Assembly (NCBI GenBank): GCA_002919195.1
Contig: PKEU01000167.1
Location: forward strand, 1-32,271
DNA: 32,271 bases
Source of the DNA: a bacterium
GTDB taxonomy: Bacteria > Bacillota > Limnochordia > DTU080 > RSA5
Direction of reading: 5' to 3'
Of the stretch, positions 14,480 to 24,729 are shown one piece after another (position 1 is the first letter of the stretch; every line of letters begins with the position of its first letter). The translations under genes and the position numbers were made by a program. The notes under the pieces were generated by a model. It was given only the letters and a program-made list of their open reading frames with translations, was not told where the DNA came from and ran no database searches.

Positions 14480-15781
14480 ATGGGGATGGCTCGGTGGTGG
14501 CGGAAAAGTTTCCGTGGCCTCAGGATGGGCGTGGTGTCGTGCGCTCTGCCGGTGTTGGTCGGCGCTCTCCTTGCCTTGTCTCCTTGGGCTCATGCTCAGA
14601 CGGAGCTCACTCTGGTCACTTGGTTTGAGCCGGGTTCTTTGGATCCGGTGATCGAAGCCTTTGAAGCGGAGAATCCCGACATCCGGGTCGTCGTCAACTT
14701 TGTCGCGGGGCCGAGAGAGTCGTTTGAAGCGGTCCTCGTGCGCACGGCGGGCGGCGCGCCCCCGGATCTCGCGATGGTGCAGCACGGGGAGCGGGCATTG
14801 GCCATGACCAGCGACATCTTTCTCGATCTCGCGCCGTACATTCAACGAGACCTCCAGATCGAAGAGTATCTTCCCGAAATCGTCCGGTTTTGGAACCAGA
14901 ACCAGCTCGTCGGCGGTCCTGGGCAGATCATCTTCCCCCTCGTCGCTTACACGGGCGTGATCTATTACAATGAAGATCTCTTTCAGCAGGCGGGGCTGCT
15001 CAATCCCAAGGAGCTTCATGCTCGAGATGCTTGGACCCGCGAAGCGTTCGAAGAAGCGGCTCGCCGCATCACCCGCCGGTCGCCGGACGGCGCTTTGGAG
15101 ACGGTCGGATTTACCATGATTCCCAGCTGGATTGAAGGGACCTTCATCCACAATGCTGGCGGCCGCCTCTTTGACGAGGCAGCCACCCGCACGTTGATCA
15201 CGGAGCAGCCCTTTGTCGACGCAGTCCAGTGGCTTGCCGACCTCATCCACGTCAATGGAGTGGCGGTTGTCGATTCGTGGGATCATCAATGGTTTTTGAC
15301 CAACCGGGCGGGTATGATGCACAACGCCGCCTGGATGATGGGGATGCTCAATGAGACGGATGTCCGTTACGATCTGGCTCCCCTGTTTTACACGGGTGAG
15401 CACCGGCCGCACAACAGCCCGTCGGGCGACGCGATCGCGATCCTGAAAGATTCGCCCAACATCGATGCGGCATGGCGTTTTGTCCGCTTTATGGTGTCGC
15501 CGGAGGGGTTGAGACACTTTACCGCCGGTGTGCCGGTCCACCGCGAAGTGGCGCAGGAGTACGGGCGCGGCGTGGACCGGCCGTCCAACATGGCGGCTTT
15601 TGTCTATGAGACGGCGACCAAGATGGCGGTCTTTTACCCAGCGGATATTCCGGCGGAGGCGACCGATCCGATCTGGCAAGCGACGAGCCGCGTCTACGCG
15701 GGGGAAGTGCCTGCCAGCGTCGCTTTGCGTGAAGTGGCGGGAGTCGTCGACGCGGTGCTGGCTGAATGGAGGGCGCGCTAG
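14480..15781 (+). CDS. Orphan ABC solute-binding protein (family 1) downstream of thiO
   Basis: ATG 14480 has GGAGG at 14470-14474 and gives 433 residues. A signal peptide covers about residues 1-39 (RWWRKSFRGLRMG, then a hydrophobic core ending SPWAHAQ). The mature protein starts ELTLVTWFEPGSLDPVIEAF and includes FPLVAYTGVIYYNEDLFQQA and FVRFMVSPEGLRHF, the family 1 (MalE/UgpB-like) binding-protein pattern. No lipobox cysteine is present. No permease or ATPase gene lies nearby: the next gene is on the other strand. The frame also opens at GTG 14420, overlapping the thiO stop. Only 56 nt separate it from thiO and no terminator was found, so it is probably under TPP control. Its ligand could be a thiamin precursor or an unrelated sugar. 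Confidence 0.85.
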   Translation: MGMARWWRKSFRGLRMGVVSCALPVLVGALLALSPWAHAQTELTLVTWFEPGSLDPVIEAFEAENPDIRVVVNFVAGPRESFEAVLVRTAGGAPPDLAMVQHGERALAMTSDIFLDLAPYIQRDLQIEEYLPEIVRFWNQNQLVGGPGQIIFPLVAYTGVIYYNEDLFQQAGLLNPKELHARDAWTREAFEEAARRITRRSPDGALETVGFTMIPSWIEGTFIHNAGGRLFDEAATRTLITEQPFVDAVQWLADLIHVNGVAVVDSWDHQWFLTNRAGMMHNAAWMMGMLNETDVRYDLAPLFYTGEHRPHNSPSGDAIAILKDSPNIDAAWRFVRFMVSPEGLRHFTAGVPVHREVAQEYGRGVDRPSNMAAFVYETATKMAVFYPADIPAEATDPIWQATSRVYAGEVPASVALREVAGVVDAVLAEWRAR

Positions 15782-15852
15782 GAGGGCGGCGTCGCTGGAA
15801 ACACCCTAAGTGGCCCTTCGACTGGTGGTGCTCCACGGGGGCTCATCTTGTA

Positions 15853-17220
15853 TCAGTGGGAGCGATGGAGCCGGAGGTACTCGGCGCTCCAAGCGGCGGA
15901 GCGAAAACGCACTCCCAAGGTGAGGGCGCGCATCGCCATAAACGCGACGGCGCTCCACCAAATGAGGGAGAGACTCAAGTCCCAAAGGAACCAACCCGTC
16001 GCTACCACTGCGAAAAAGACGACGGAGCTGAGGAGCATGGCGCGGCGGAGGTAATGCGTATCGGTGGCGCCGATCAAGATGCCGTCAAAGATGTAGGCCA
16101 GGGCATTGATGGGCTGACTCACCGCGATGACCACCACCAGCTCGCGGATGATGCGTTGCACCTCGACGTTGGTGGTAAAAAAGCGGGCGATCGAGTCGAC
16201 TCCAGCCACATAAGCGACCGCTAGCAGCGTCGCAATGCCGACGCCCCAAAGGAGCGCAGCCTGCGCGCTGGCCCGCGCCTTCGCCGCGTCGCCCCGGCCA
16301 AGCCACATCCCCACCGTCGTCTCGGTGGCGTAAGCAAACCCGTCGACCCCGTAGCTGACCAACGACCAGAGCTGGAGGAGGATGGCGTGGGCCGCGAGCT
16401 CAGAAGGCGCGTTGAGCCTTGCGGCCAGCGCCGTCAGCGCGCCAAGGGTAACGACGAGGAGAATCGTGCGGATCAAGAGATCTCTCTGGACCCTGAGAAA
16501 ACGCATCCACGGCAGCTCGCGCCACCGCCGGACCCACGTGGGATCAAAGCGGGGCCTCACCTTGGGCCAGACGGCGGCAGCCAGAGCGACGCCGCCGGCC
16601 CATTGGGCCGCGAGGCTGGCCCAAGCAGCCCCCCTTACACCGAGAGACGGCAGGCCCCACCATCCAGGAACGAGCAAGAGATCACCGGCAATGTTGATCA
16701 GATTGATCGCGATCGTCACCGTCATCGGGGTGATAGCGTCCCCGCGCCCGCGCAGGTAGCCCATCGCGCCGAGACTCATCAAGTAGACGGGCGCTTCGTA
16801 GATCCTGATGGAGAAGTATTGCTTCGCAAGGCCTGTCACTTCGGGGGAGGCGCCGATCAGAAGAAAGCCGGCCCAGCCAATCGCTCCTTGAAGGGCCAGA
16901 AGCAGCAAGCCGAGGACCCCGCCGATCGAGAGCGCCTGAAACAAAAGGCGCGCCGCCGTTGGCTCGTCCCTTTGCCCGACGGCTTGCGCGACCAGGGCGG
17001 TGGTTCCCATGCGCAAAAACCCAAAGATCCAAAAGATCGAACTGAGGATGGTGTTGGCTGCGGCAGCTGCGCCCACATGGGCCACGTCGGGCAAGCGGCC
17101 GAGAACGGCCGTGTCGACGATGCCAAGAAGCGGCACCGCCAGGGTGGAGATGATCGTCGGCACCGAAAGCCGGAGAAGCTCCGCGTGAATTTCCCGGTCA
17201 AACCACGTCTTGTGGGCCAT
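15853..17220 (-). CDS. MATE-family efflux transporter (DinF-like)
   Basis: This 455-residue protein has 12 predicted membrane segments in two six-helix halves. EIHAELLRLSVPTIISTLAV and PLLGIVDTAVLGRLPDVAHV at the N-terminus are the DinF/MATE signature. FGFLRMGTTALVAQAVGQRD and YGVDGFAYATETTVGMWLGR are the matching motifs of each half. MATE proteins export cationic drugs or metabolites using Na+ or H+ gradients; the substrate is not predictable. The start is ATG 17220. It lies 39 nt behind the serpin gene on the same strand and may be co-transcribed with it. It converges on the thiamin operon, with only about 70 nt between the two stop codons and no clear terminator. Confidence 0.92.
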   Translation of the reverse strand: MAHKTWFDREIHAELLRLSVPTIISTLAVPLLGIVDTAVLGRLPDVAHVGAAAAANTILSSIFWIFGFLRMGTTALVAQAVGQRDEPTAARLLFQALSIGGVLGLLLLALQGAIGWAGFLLIGASPEVTGLAKQYFSIRIYEAPVYLMSLGAMGYLRGRGDAITPMTVTIAINLINIAGDLLLVPGWWGLPSLGVRGAAWASLAAQWAGGVALAAAVWPKVRPRFDPTWVRRWRELPWMRFLRVQRDLLIRTILLVVTLGALTALAARLNAPSELAAHAILLQLWSLVSYGVDGFAYATETTVGMWLGRGDAAKARASAQAALLWGVGIATLLAVAYVAGVDSIARFFTTNVEVQRIIRELVVVIAVSQPINALAYIFDGILIGATDTHYLRRAMLLSSVVFFAVVATGWFLWDLSLSLIWWSAVAFMAMRALTLGVRFRSAAWSAEYLRLHRSH

Positions 17221-17259
17221 GGACGGGTATGTTCGGGATGTCGTGCGAAAACCCTTCGC

Positions 17260-18717
17260 CTAGCTCCTCGGGTCGACGACGGCTCCGATAAAGAGGAGCG
17301 CGCCCGTTTCGTCGTCGCGAAGGGCGAGGAGGAACGGCCGGTCGGCTCTAAAGGAAAACCGCCATGCGGGGGCGCTCGTCAAGCGCACCTCGATCGACGT
17401 GACAGCGGCTGCCTCCGTTCCTGTCTCATCCAGCTTGAGCACCGCCTGGTGGAGCACCTCGCCGATGAAAAAGTCGCCAGGGCCGGAGCCGGCGATCATC
17501 CGGCTAAAGTCAGCCGCCCTGGGATCAAAGGCGATCTGCATGCCAAGATTTTGGAGGGGCTCTCGAAGCGACGACTTGAATGAGACGTCCAAGCGGGGAA
17601 GCCACACTTCGCCTTCTGCAGATCGGAAGCGCCCGAAAGATTCAGCTGCTACTTCGTCAAAGCGGCTGGCGAACGCGTCGATCGTTTCCCCTGGGGGCGG
17701 CAAAAAGACGTACATCGCAACGCGCCCCGACGGGCCGTACGGTAGGCGGACCGCCTGAAACTGCCCCTCGTAGTATTGGAAGGAACCCGACCGGTACATG
17801 ATCGGGACCTCAGGCCGCTCACCGCTGGGAAGATGGAAAGGCAAGAGCTGGGTGAGGCTGGGATCAAACGGCGTCTGCCAGTCTCCTTGGAAGTAAACGG
17901 CGTTGGCAATCAGCGCCGCGAGATCATCAGGAAGCTCGTCGACGACCCGGGGGATCAGCCCTTCGGTCGCCTCGTTTGCCCACGCGTTGATCCGCTCCAC
18001 GCTCTCGGGCGCGCTGAAGTCGAGGCCAAGCACCTGCGCTTGGTAAAACGTTTCGCTGGCATCCTTGAATGAATCGAGGAGGCCGAGCTGCTCCCGGTAC
18101 CACAGGGCATTGGCCACTTTCAGGCGAATGTCGCCCGAGGCCGCCGCCTCAGCGAGCGCGTTGATCAGAGCGAGGTTTGACGTGTTTAACACCTTAGAGA
18201 TGCCATCGGCTTCAGGGATCGCTCCATCTTGCCACAGCGCCGCAAGTTGCATCGCTTGGGCCATCTCCACAGCGGTTTCGCCTGCCGCGCCGTTTTGCGC
18301 GAGGCTAAGCGCCAAGGCGACGCTGATGGGCGAAAGAACGACGTTGCCCGGCCCATTCCCTTTGGCAGCGTTTGAGCCACTTACGGCTTTCTCAACGAGC
18401 TGCGCCAAGAGCCGGTATCCCAGCTGATTATGGGCTGTGACGACTTCAGGACGGAAACGGTGGTGTGCCTCCCCGTCGTCCGTCTGCCCGGCTGGGACCG
18501 CGGCTTGAGACGTCGTTTCGCTCCCATCCACGTCAACCGGAGAACCGTCGTCTGAAACTGTGTTTGAAATCGATGGAAGATCCTGCTCTGCAGGACGCTC
18601 CTCTGCCGGGAGGTCGCAGGCGCTCCAGAAGAGGGCTCCGATAATGAGCGCGATCGCCATCGTGCGGGAAGGCACGGTGCGAAGGCGGCCAGCGTGTCGA
18701 TGGGTCAATGGTTTCAC
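17260..18717 (-). CDS. Secreted or lipid-anchored serpin (serine protease inhibitor family)
   Basis: From GTG 18717 the product is 485 residues. Serpin landmarks are NVVLSPISVALALSLAQNGA, LKVANALWYREQ, INAWANEATEGLIPRVVDEL, ALIANAVYFQGDWQTPFDP, FHLPSGERPEVPIMYRSGSF and DRPFLLALRDDETGALLFIG. The reactive-centre hinge is LDETGTEAAAVTS, with small residues at P12-P9 as in inhibitory serpins; the scissile bond must lie in IEVRLTSAPAW. A hydrophobic segment ending GALFWSAC could be a lipobox, though tryptophan at -3 is unusual. An acidic Ser/Pro-rich linker follows. ATG 18660 is an alternative start; neither has a strong ribosome site. It is followed by the MATE gene after 39 nt. Confidence 0.92.
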   Translation of the reverse strand: MKPLTHRHAGRLRTVPSRTMAIALIIGALFWSACDLPAEERPAEQDLPSISNTVSDDGSPVDVDGSETTSQAAVPAGQTDDGEAHHRFRPEVVTAHNQLGYRLLAQLVEKAVSGSNAAKGNGPGNVVLSPISVALALSLAQNGAAGETAVEMAQAMQLAALWQDGAIPEADGISKVLNTSNLALINALAEAAASGDIRLKVANALWYREQLGLLDSFKDASETFYQAQVLGLDFSAPESVERINAWANEATEGLIPRVVDELPDDLAALIANAVYFQGDWQTPFDPSLTQLLPFHLPSGERPEVPIMYRSGSFQYYEGQFQAVRLPYGPSGRVAMYVFLPPPGETIDAFASRFDEVAAESFGRFRSAEGEVWLPRLDVSFKSSLREPLQNLGMQIAFDPRAADFSRMIAGSGPGDFFIGEVLHQAVLKLDETGTEAAAVTSIEVRLTSAPAWRFSFRADRPFLLALRDDETGALLFIGAVVDPRS

Positions 18718-18926
18718 CCCGTTTGCCCATTTGAAAGGGTATGGCCATCGCCGGGCTCTTGAGCTTCGGCGCCCGTTTGACCAGCCCAAGGCCCAGGGTT
18801 GAACCCGGGCATAAACCTAGACAAGAACCAACTACGACACGCGCCTATTGCAATCCCCCTTCGCGCCGCAAGGTGGCAGAGAGCGCAAAATTTCCCATGA
18901 GAGGCAGCAGGAGGAAGGAAGGAATA

Positions 18927-18941
18927 TGATAATAGTAATCG
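18927..18941. promoter_or_regulatory. AT-rich candidate Fur/PerR box upstream of the perR-like gene
   Basis: TGATAATAGTAATCG agrees with the PerR consensus TTATAATNATTATAA at about 9 of 14 positions. It lies in a short AT-rich island within GC-rich DNA, about 75 nt before the perR-like start. Autoregulation by PerR-type proteins is common, but the match is weak. Confidence 0.3.
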
Positions 18942-19014
18942 TAACTAATAAGGGCGCCGGGGCAAAGGTCCCGCCGGCTGCGCCGACAGCTGCGGCGGCA
19001 AAGGAAGTGACACG

Positions 19015-19416
19015 TTGGCCAAAACGCGAAACACCAAGCAAAAGGCTGCAGTGCTCGCTGCCGTCAAGAGAGCCAAGCACCATCCGGACGCCAAGTGGGT
19101 GTACGAGCAGGTCAGCCGGGAGATTCCCAATATCAGCCTGGGGACGGTGTACCGGGCGCTGGCATCGCTGAGCGCCGAAGGGCTGATCCGGGAGTACCGG
19201 CAGGCCGATGGGCCCGCTCTTTACGATCCTAACATCGACGATCACCTGCACATCCACTGCAGCGTCTGCGGCCGGATTGAGGACGTTCCGCCGGTGGAGA
19301 TCCCTCAGGACGTGCTGGAAAGCGTACGCCGCGCGAGCGCCTTCGCGAAGGTCGATCGAGTTCACCTGGAGTTTCACGGCCTCTGCTCTGCGTGCGCGGC
19401 AGAAACGGCGACTTGA
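19015..19416 (+). CDS. perR: Fur-family peroxide-stress regulator (PerR-like)
   Basis: This 133-residue protein has a winged helix (residues 1-62, with VYEQVSREIPNISLGTVYRA) and a dimer domain. The zinc site is C82, C85 (CSVCG) with C124 and C127 (CSAC). Metal-sensing histidines H77, H79 and H81 (DDHLHIHC), plus H23 (HHPDAKWVYEQ) and D104-equivalent acidic residues, match PerR rather than a zinc-only regulator. PerR senses peroxide by iron-catalysed histidine oxidation and represses catalase and peroxidase genes; katG follows 147 nt downstream on the same strand, which supports the assignment. The start is TTG 19015 with AAAGGAAG about 7 nt upstream. Fur or Zur cannot be ruled out by sequence alone. 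Confidence 0.8.
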   Translation: MAKTRNTKQKAAVLAAVKRAKHHPDAKWVYEQVSREIPNISLGTVYRALASLSAEGLIREYRQADGPALYDPNIDDHLHIHCSVCGRIEDVPPVEIPQDVLESVRRASAFAKVDRVHLEFHGLCSACAAETAT

Positions 19417-21792
<2,376 letters not shown>

Positions 21793-21851
21793 GGCTTCAG
21801 GCCCGACGCTGAAGGAGGACCCGGGCTCGCGCCCGGCGCTCACCACGGTAC

Positions 21852-21888
21852 GCCCCATCCGCGCTCCTCGCGGGTGGGGCTTTTTTTC
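21852..21888 (+). terminator. Strong intrinsic terminator of katG
   Basis: GCCCCATCCGCG (21852-21863), a 5-nt loop, CGCGGGTGGGGC (21869-21880), then seven Ts (21881-21887). The stem has one mismatch-type pair. This is the clearest rho-independent terminator of the window. Confidence 0.93.
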
Positions 21889-21946
21889 ATATGGTTTTCC
21901 ATATTGCGGTTGAAAGTTGACAATTGTCACTACTATATGATACATG
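21889..21946 (+). promoter_or_regulatory. IclR gene promoter with two dyads
   Basis: TTGACA (21917-21922) is a consensus -35; the -10 is within TATGATACATG (21936-21946), though ideal spacing is not obvious. TGACAATTGTCA (21918-21929) is a perfect 12-bp palindrome overlapping the -35. ATATGG-TTTT-CCATAT (21889-21904) is a second perfect dyad just upstream. IclR-family proteins bind such palindromes at their own promoter, so autoregulation is likely. Confidence 0.6.
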
Positions 21947-21998
21947 AAATCTAACCGCTTCCTGGAAAGAGTCACCATCATGCGCACGGAGGAACACG

Positions 21999-22793
21999 AT
22001 GGGGGCGCGTGTGGCCTCGGTTGAAAAAGCACTGAAAATTTTGGATCTTCTTGCGAATGAGCATCAGGGGCTGCGGGTGAGTGACATTGCGAAAGCCGTC
22101 TCCGTGCCGTATACCACAGCGTATCGACTGATCTCGACGCTCGAGGACGCCGGTTACATTCATTCGATCCCGGACACCAGGCGGTACACGTTATCCCTCA
22201 AAATCCTGCACCTTTACCGGGGGCTGAATCGCAGACTCAACCTCAACCAGGTTTGCTTTCCTCACATGCTCCAGCTGATGGAACGTGTGGGGGAGACGGT
22301 GCATCTTGCAGTCCTCGACGATGGGGAGGTGGTCTACGTCAATTCGGTGTTGAGCCCGCGCTCTCCGGCAATGTATACGGAGGTCGGCAAGCGGGCTCCT
22401 GTGCATTGCACCGCGCTCGGGAAGGCGTTAACCGCTTATCTGCCGGCGGAAGCGGTGCGCTCGATCCTGAGGCGCAAGGGGATGGAAGCGCGCACCGGCA
22501 ACACGCTGAGGGAGCCTGGGGAGTTTCTTGCGGAGCTCCGGTGGGTGCGGCAACGGGGATATGCCGTGGATAACGAGGAGAGCGAGCTGGGCGTGCGTTG
22601 TGTTGCGAGTACGGTCGTCAACTTTCTCGGCGAAGTGGTGGCTGCCGTGAGCGTCTCGGCGCCTGTGGGGCGGATGCCGCTGGAAAAAATCCCTGAAGTG
22701 GCCAAACGGGTCGTTGAGACTTGCGATGCCATTTCCACCCACTTAGGCGCTTCGCCTGCTCAGATCGAGCTCTATCGGGAACACGCCGAGTGA
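21999..22793 (+). CDS. IclR-family transcriptional regulator
   Basis: ATG 21999 has GGAGG 7 nt upstream and gives 264 residues. Residues 5-70 are the winged helix: VEKALKILDLLANEHQGLRV, SDIAKAVSVPYTTAYRLIST and LEDAGYI. Residues 80-255 are the IclR effector domain: GETVHLAVLDDGEVVYVNSV, KRAPVHCTALGKALTAYLP, then RGYAVDNEESELGVRCVAST and VSAPVGRMP. IclR proteins of this shape (KdgR-like) often sense sugar-acid or aromatic intermediates. The gene heads the ABC transporter, oxidoreductase and xylanase region on the same strand and is the best candidate regulator of it. Two palindromes precede it. Confidence 0.94.
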   Translation: MGARVASVEKALKILDLLANEHQGLRVSDIAKAVSVPYTTAYRLISTLEDAGYIHSIPDTRRYTLSLKILHLYRGLNRRLNLNQVCFPHMLQLMERVGETVHLAVLDDGEVVYVNSVLSPRSPAMYTEVGKRAPVHCTALGKALTAYLPAEAVRSILRRKGMEARTGNTLREPGEFLAELRWVRQRGYAVDNEESELGVRCVASTVVNFLGEVVAAVSVSAPVGRMPLEKIPEVAKRVVETCDAISTHLGASPAQIELYREHAE

Positions 22794-22957
22794 GCCGGCG
22801 GAGGCGCTCTCTGGCGGCGAAAGCGCGGCCGGGGCAACTGGCGCGGGAGCGGTGCGATCAGAGCGGCTTTCTATGGTCGAAGGGGCTGGATGTGAGTCTT
22901 GGCGACGGCTGTGGCTTGTTATGGAAAAATTCGTTCTAAAGGGGGAATCAAGCGATC

Positions 22958-24565
22958 ATGCGTGTGACGGCTGCTTTGGTGGTGGTGTTGGTAGCCTTGA
23001 GCCTTCCGGCGGCGATCGTAAACGCGCAATTTGACCGGAGCAATACCATGATCGGCGCTTTCGACGTCGGGCCGGGAGGCGGGCCGCAGATCTTTAATCC
23101 CTTTCAGGCGACGGGTGGCCACATGTGGCTGGCGAAGTATTTTAGCCGTCTCGTCGTCTACGACGTCGACTTCACGCGGGTCTACGGCGATCTGGCCCGG
23201 GATTGGACGGTCTCCGAGGATGGGCGCACTTGGACTTTTTACCTCCGCGACGACGTCAAGTGGCATGACGGCGAGCCTTTTACCGCAGACGACGTTCGCT
23301 TTACGCTGGAACTGATCCTCACGCCTGAGTTTGGAGCGATCTACGGCAGCCAGTATACGATCATCGAAGGCGCCGAGGAGTTTCAGGCGGGCGAGGCAAG
23401 CCGCGTTTCGGGGATCGAGGTCGTCGACGACTACACCCTTCGCATCAGGACCAAAGAGGCGTTTGCGTCGTTTTTGGACACCCTGGCGTGGACGCTCTTT
23501 ATTGTGCCGGAGCACAAGCTGGCAGGCATCCCGCCCGCTGAGCTGATGCAAAGCGACTGGTGGCGCACTGAGCCGGTAGGCACCGGGCCTTTCAAGTGGA
23601 GCCGGTACGTCCCCGACCAATACGTCGAACTGGTGCGCAATGAGGAGTATTATCGAGGGGCTCCCAAGATCGCCCGGCTGATCAACCGGTACTTCGCCGA
23701 CGATGCCGCGGCGGTGCTGGCACTGGAAAGCGGGGACATCGATTTCACCTACATCAATGCCGACGAGGTGGCTCGGCTTGCCAACCGGCCCAACATCCAG
23801 GTGATCGAAGGCCCGTCGCAAGTCACCAATTACATCGCCCTCAACCTGAGGGACCCGCGATTTGCCGACGAGCGGGTGCGGCAAGCCATTTATCACGCCA
23901 TCGACCGTCATGCCATCGTGGAGACGCTTTATCAAGGCGCCGCCGAAGTCGTCCACAGCATCTTTCAAAACCCTATTTACCTGCCTGACGATTTGATGGA
24001 GTACGAGTACGATCCGGAAAAAGCGAGACGTCTCCTGGCGGAGGCCGGTTGGAACAGTTCGGAACCCCTGGAGCTTCTCACGTATTACACGGACCCTCTT
24101 TCCCAGGACGTGCTCGCTGCCATCCAGGGGTATCTCGCCGAGGTCGGCATCTTCGTCGAGCCCCGGGTGGTCGACGTTCCCACCTACAATGCCACCTTTT
24201 ACCGGGGGGACTTTACCCTTTCCTATCGCGGGCTTGGCAGTGGGCCCGATCCGGACACGGTTCGCCCGACCTACCACAGCGCCATGGTGCATCCCCAAGG
24301 GTTGAATGGGCCTGGTTACAACTCTCCGGCTGTCGATGAAGGGCTTGACATGGGGCGTACGACCTTTGATCAAGAGAAGAGGCGCCGGTGGTACCAGCAA
24401 GTCGCCCGCGCTCAAAATCACGAAGCGCTCGACATTTACATGTGGGCGAGCACCCGGTACGCCGCGCTCAACAAGCGTATCGCCAACTTCGTCTGGACGC
24501 CCGCGCCCGCCGGTTCCCGTTACGACGACGAAGCCGAAAAGTGGGAGATCGTCGCGGGGCTCTAA
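22958..24565 (+). CDS. ABC transporter substrate-binding protein, family 5 (peptide/oligosaccharide type)
   Basis: This 535-residue protein has a signal peptide (residues 1-24, MRVTAALVVVLVALSLPAAI ... NAQ) without a lipobox cysteine. The SBP_bac_5 pattern includes LARDWTVSEDGRTWTFYLRD, DDVKWHDGEPFTADDVRFTL, GTGPFKWSRYVPDQYVELVR, NEEYYRGAP and DERVRQAIYHAIDRHAIVET. The family binds peptides, nickel or oligosaccharides outside the cell. Here a nearby secreted xylanase and oxidoreductases suggest plant oligosaccharides. The start is ATG 22958 with AAAGGGGGA about 11 nt upstream. Two permease genes follow, but no ATPase gene. Confidence 0.93.
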   Translation: MRVTAALVVVLVALSLPAAIVNAQFDRSNTMIGAFDVGPGGGPQIFNPFQATGGHMWLAKYFSRLVVYDVDFTRVYGDLARDWTVSEDGRTWTFYLRDDVKWHDGEPFTADDVRFTLELILTPEFGAIYGSQYTIIEGAEEFQAGEASRVSGIEVVDDYTLRIRTKEAFASFLDTLAWTLFIVPEHKLAGIPPAELMQSDWWRTEPVGTGPFKWSRYVPDQYVELVRNEEYYRGAPKIARLINRYFADDAAAVLALESGDIDFTYINADEVARLANRPNIQVIEGPSQVTNYIALNLRDPRFADERVRQAIYHAIDRHAIVETLYQGAAEVVHSIFQNPIYLPDDLMEYEYDPEKARRLLAEAGWNSSEPLELLTYYTDPLSQDVLAAIQGYLAEVGIFVEPRVVDVPTYNATFYRGDFTLSYRGLGSGPDPDTVRPTYHSAMVHPQGLNGPGYNSPAVDEGLDMGRTTFDQEKRRRWYQQVARAQNHEALDIYMWASTRYAALNKRIANFVWTPAPAGSRYDDEAEKWEIVAGL

Positions 24566-24729
24566 CGCCTCGAGCGGCTGGCCCGTGGGCTTTCTTGGGC
24601 GCGGGGCAGAGCGGTCTGGTCGTGGGAAGGCGGTCTTGGATCCGGGTGTGATCCTTCGGCGATGGGAAGGAAAGGACGGTGCTGGGGGTGGGACGAAGCG
24701 CCCACCCCCGGCGCGGGAGGGTTTGCGTC

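Noticed and set aside
14237-15679. 480-residue minus-strand open frame opposite thiO and the orphan binding protein
   Set aside because: It spans two real plus-strand genes and has no domain; a GC-bias artefact.
16387-17583. 398-residue plus-strand open frame opposite the MATE and serpin genes
   Set aside because: It is hydrophilic and Gly/Arg/Asp-rich with no motif, while the minus strand encodes clear MATE helices and a serpin C-terminus.
22919-24421. 500-residue minus-strand open frame opposite the family 5 binding protein
   Set aside because: It is a shadow of a signal-peptide-bearing, clearly homologous plus-strand gene.
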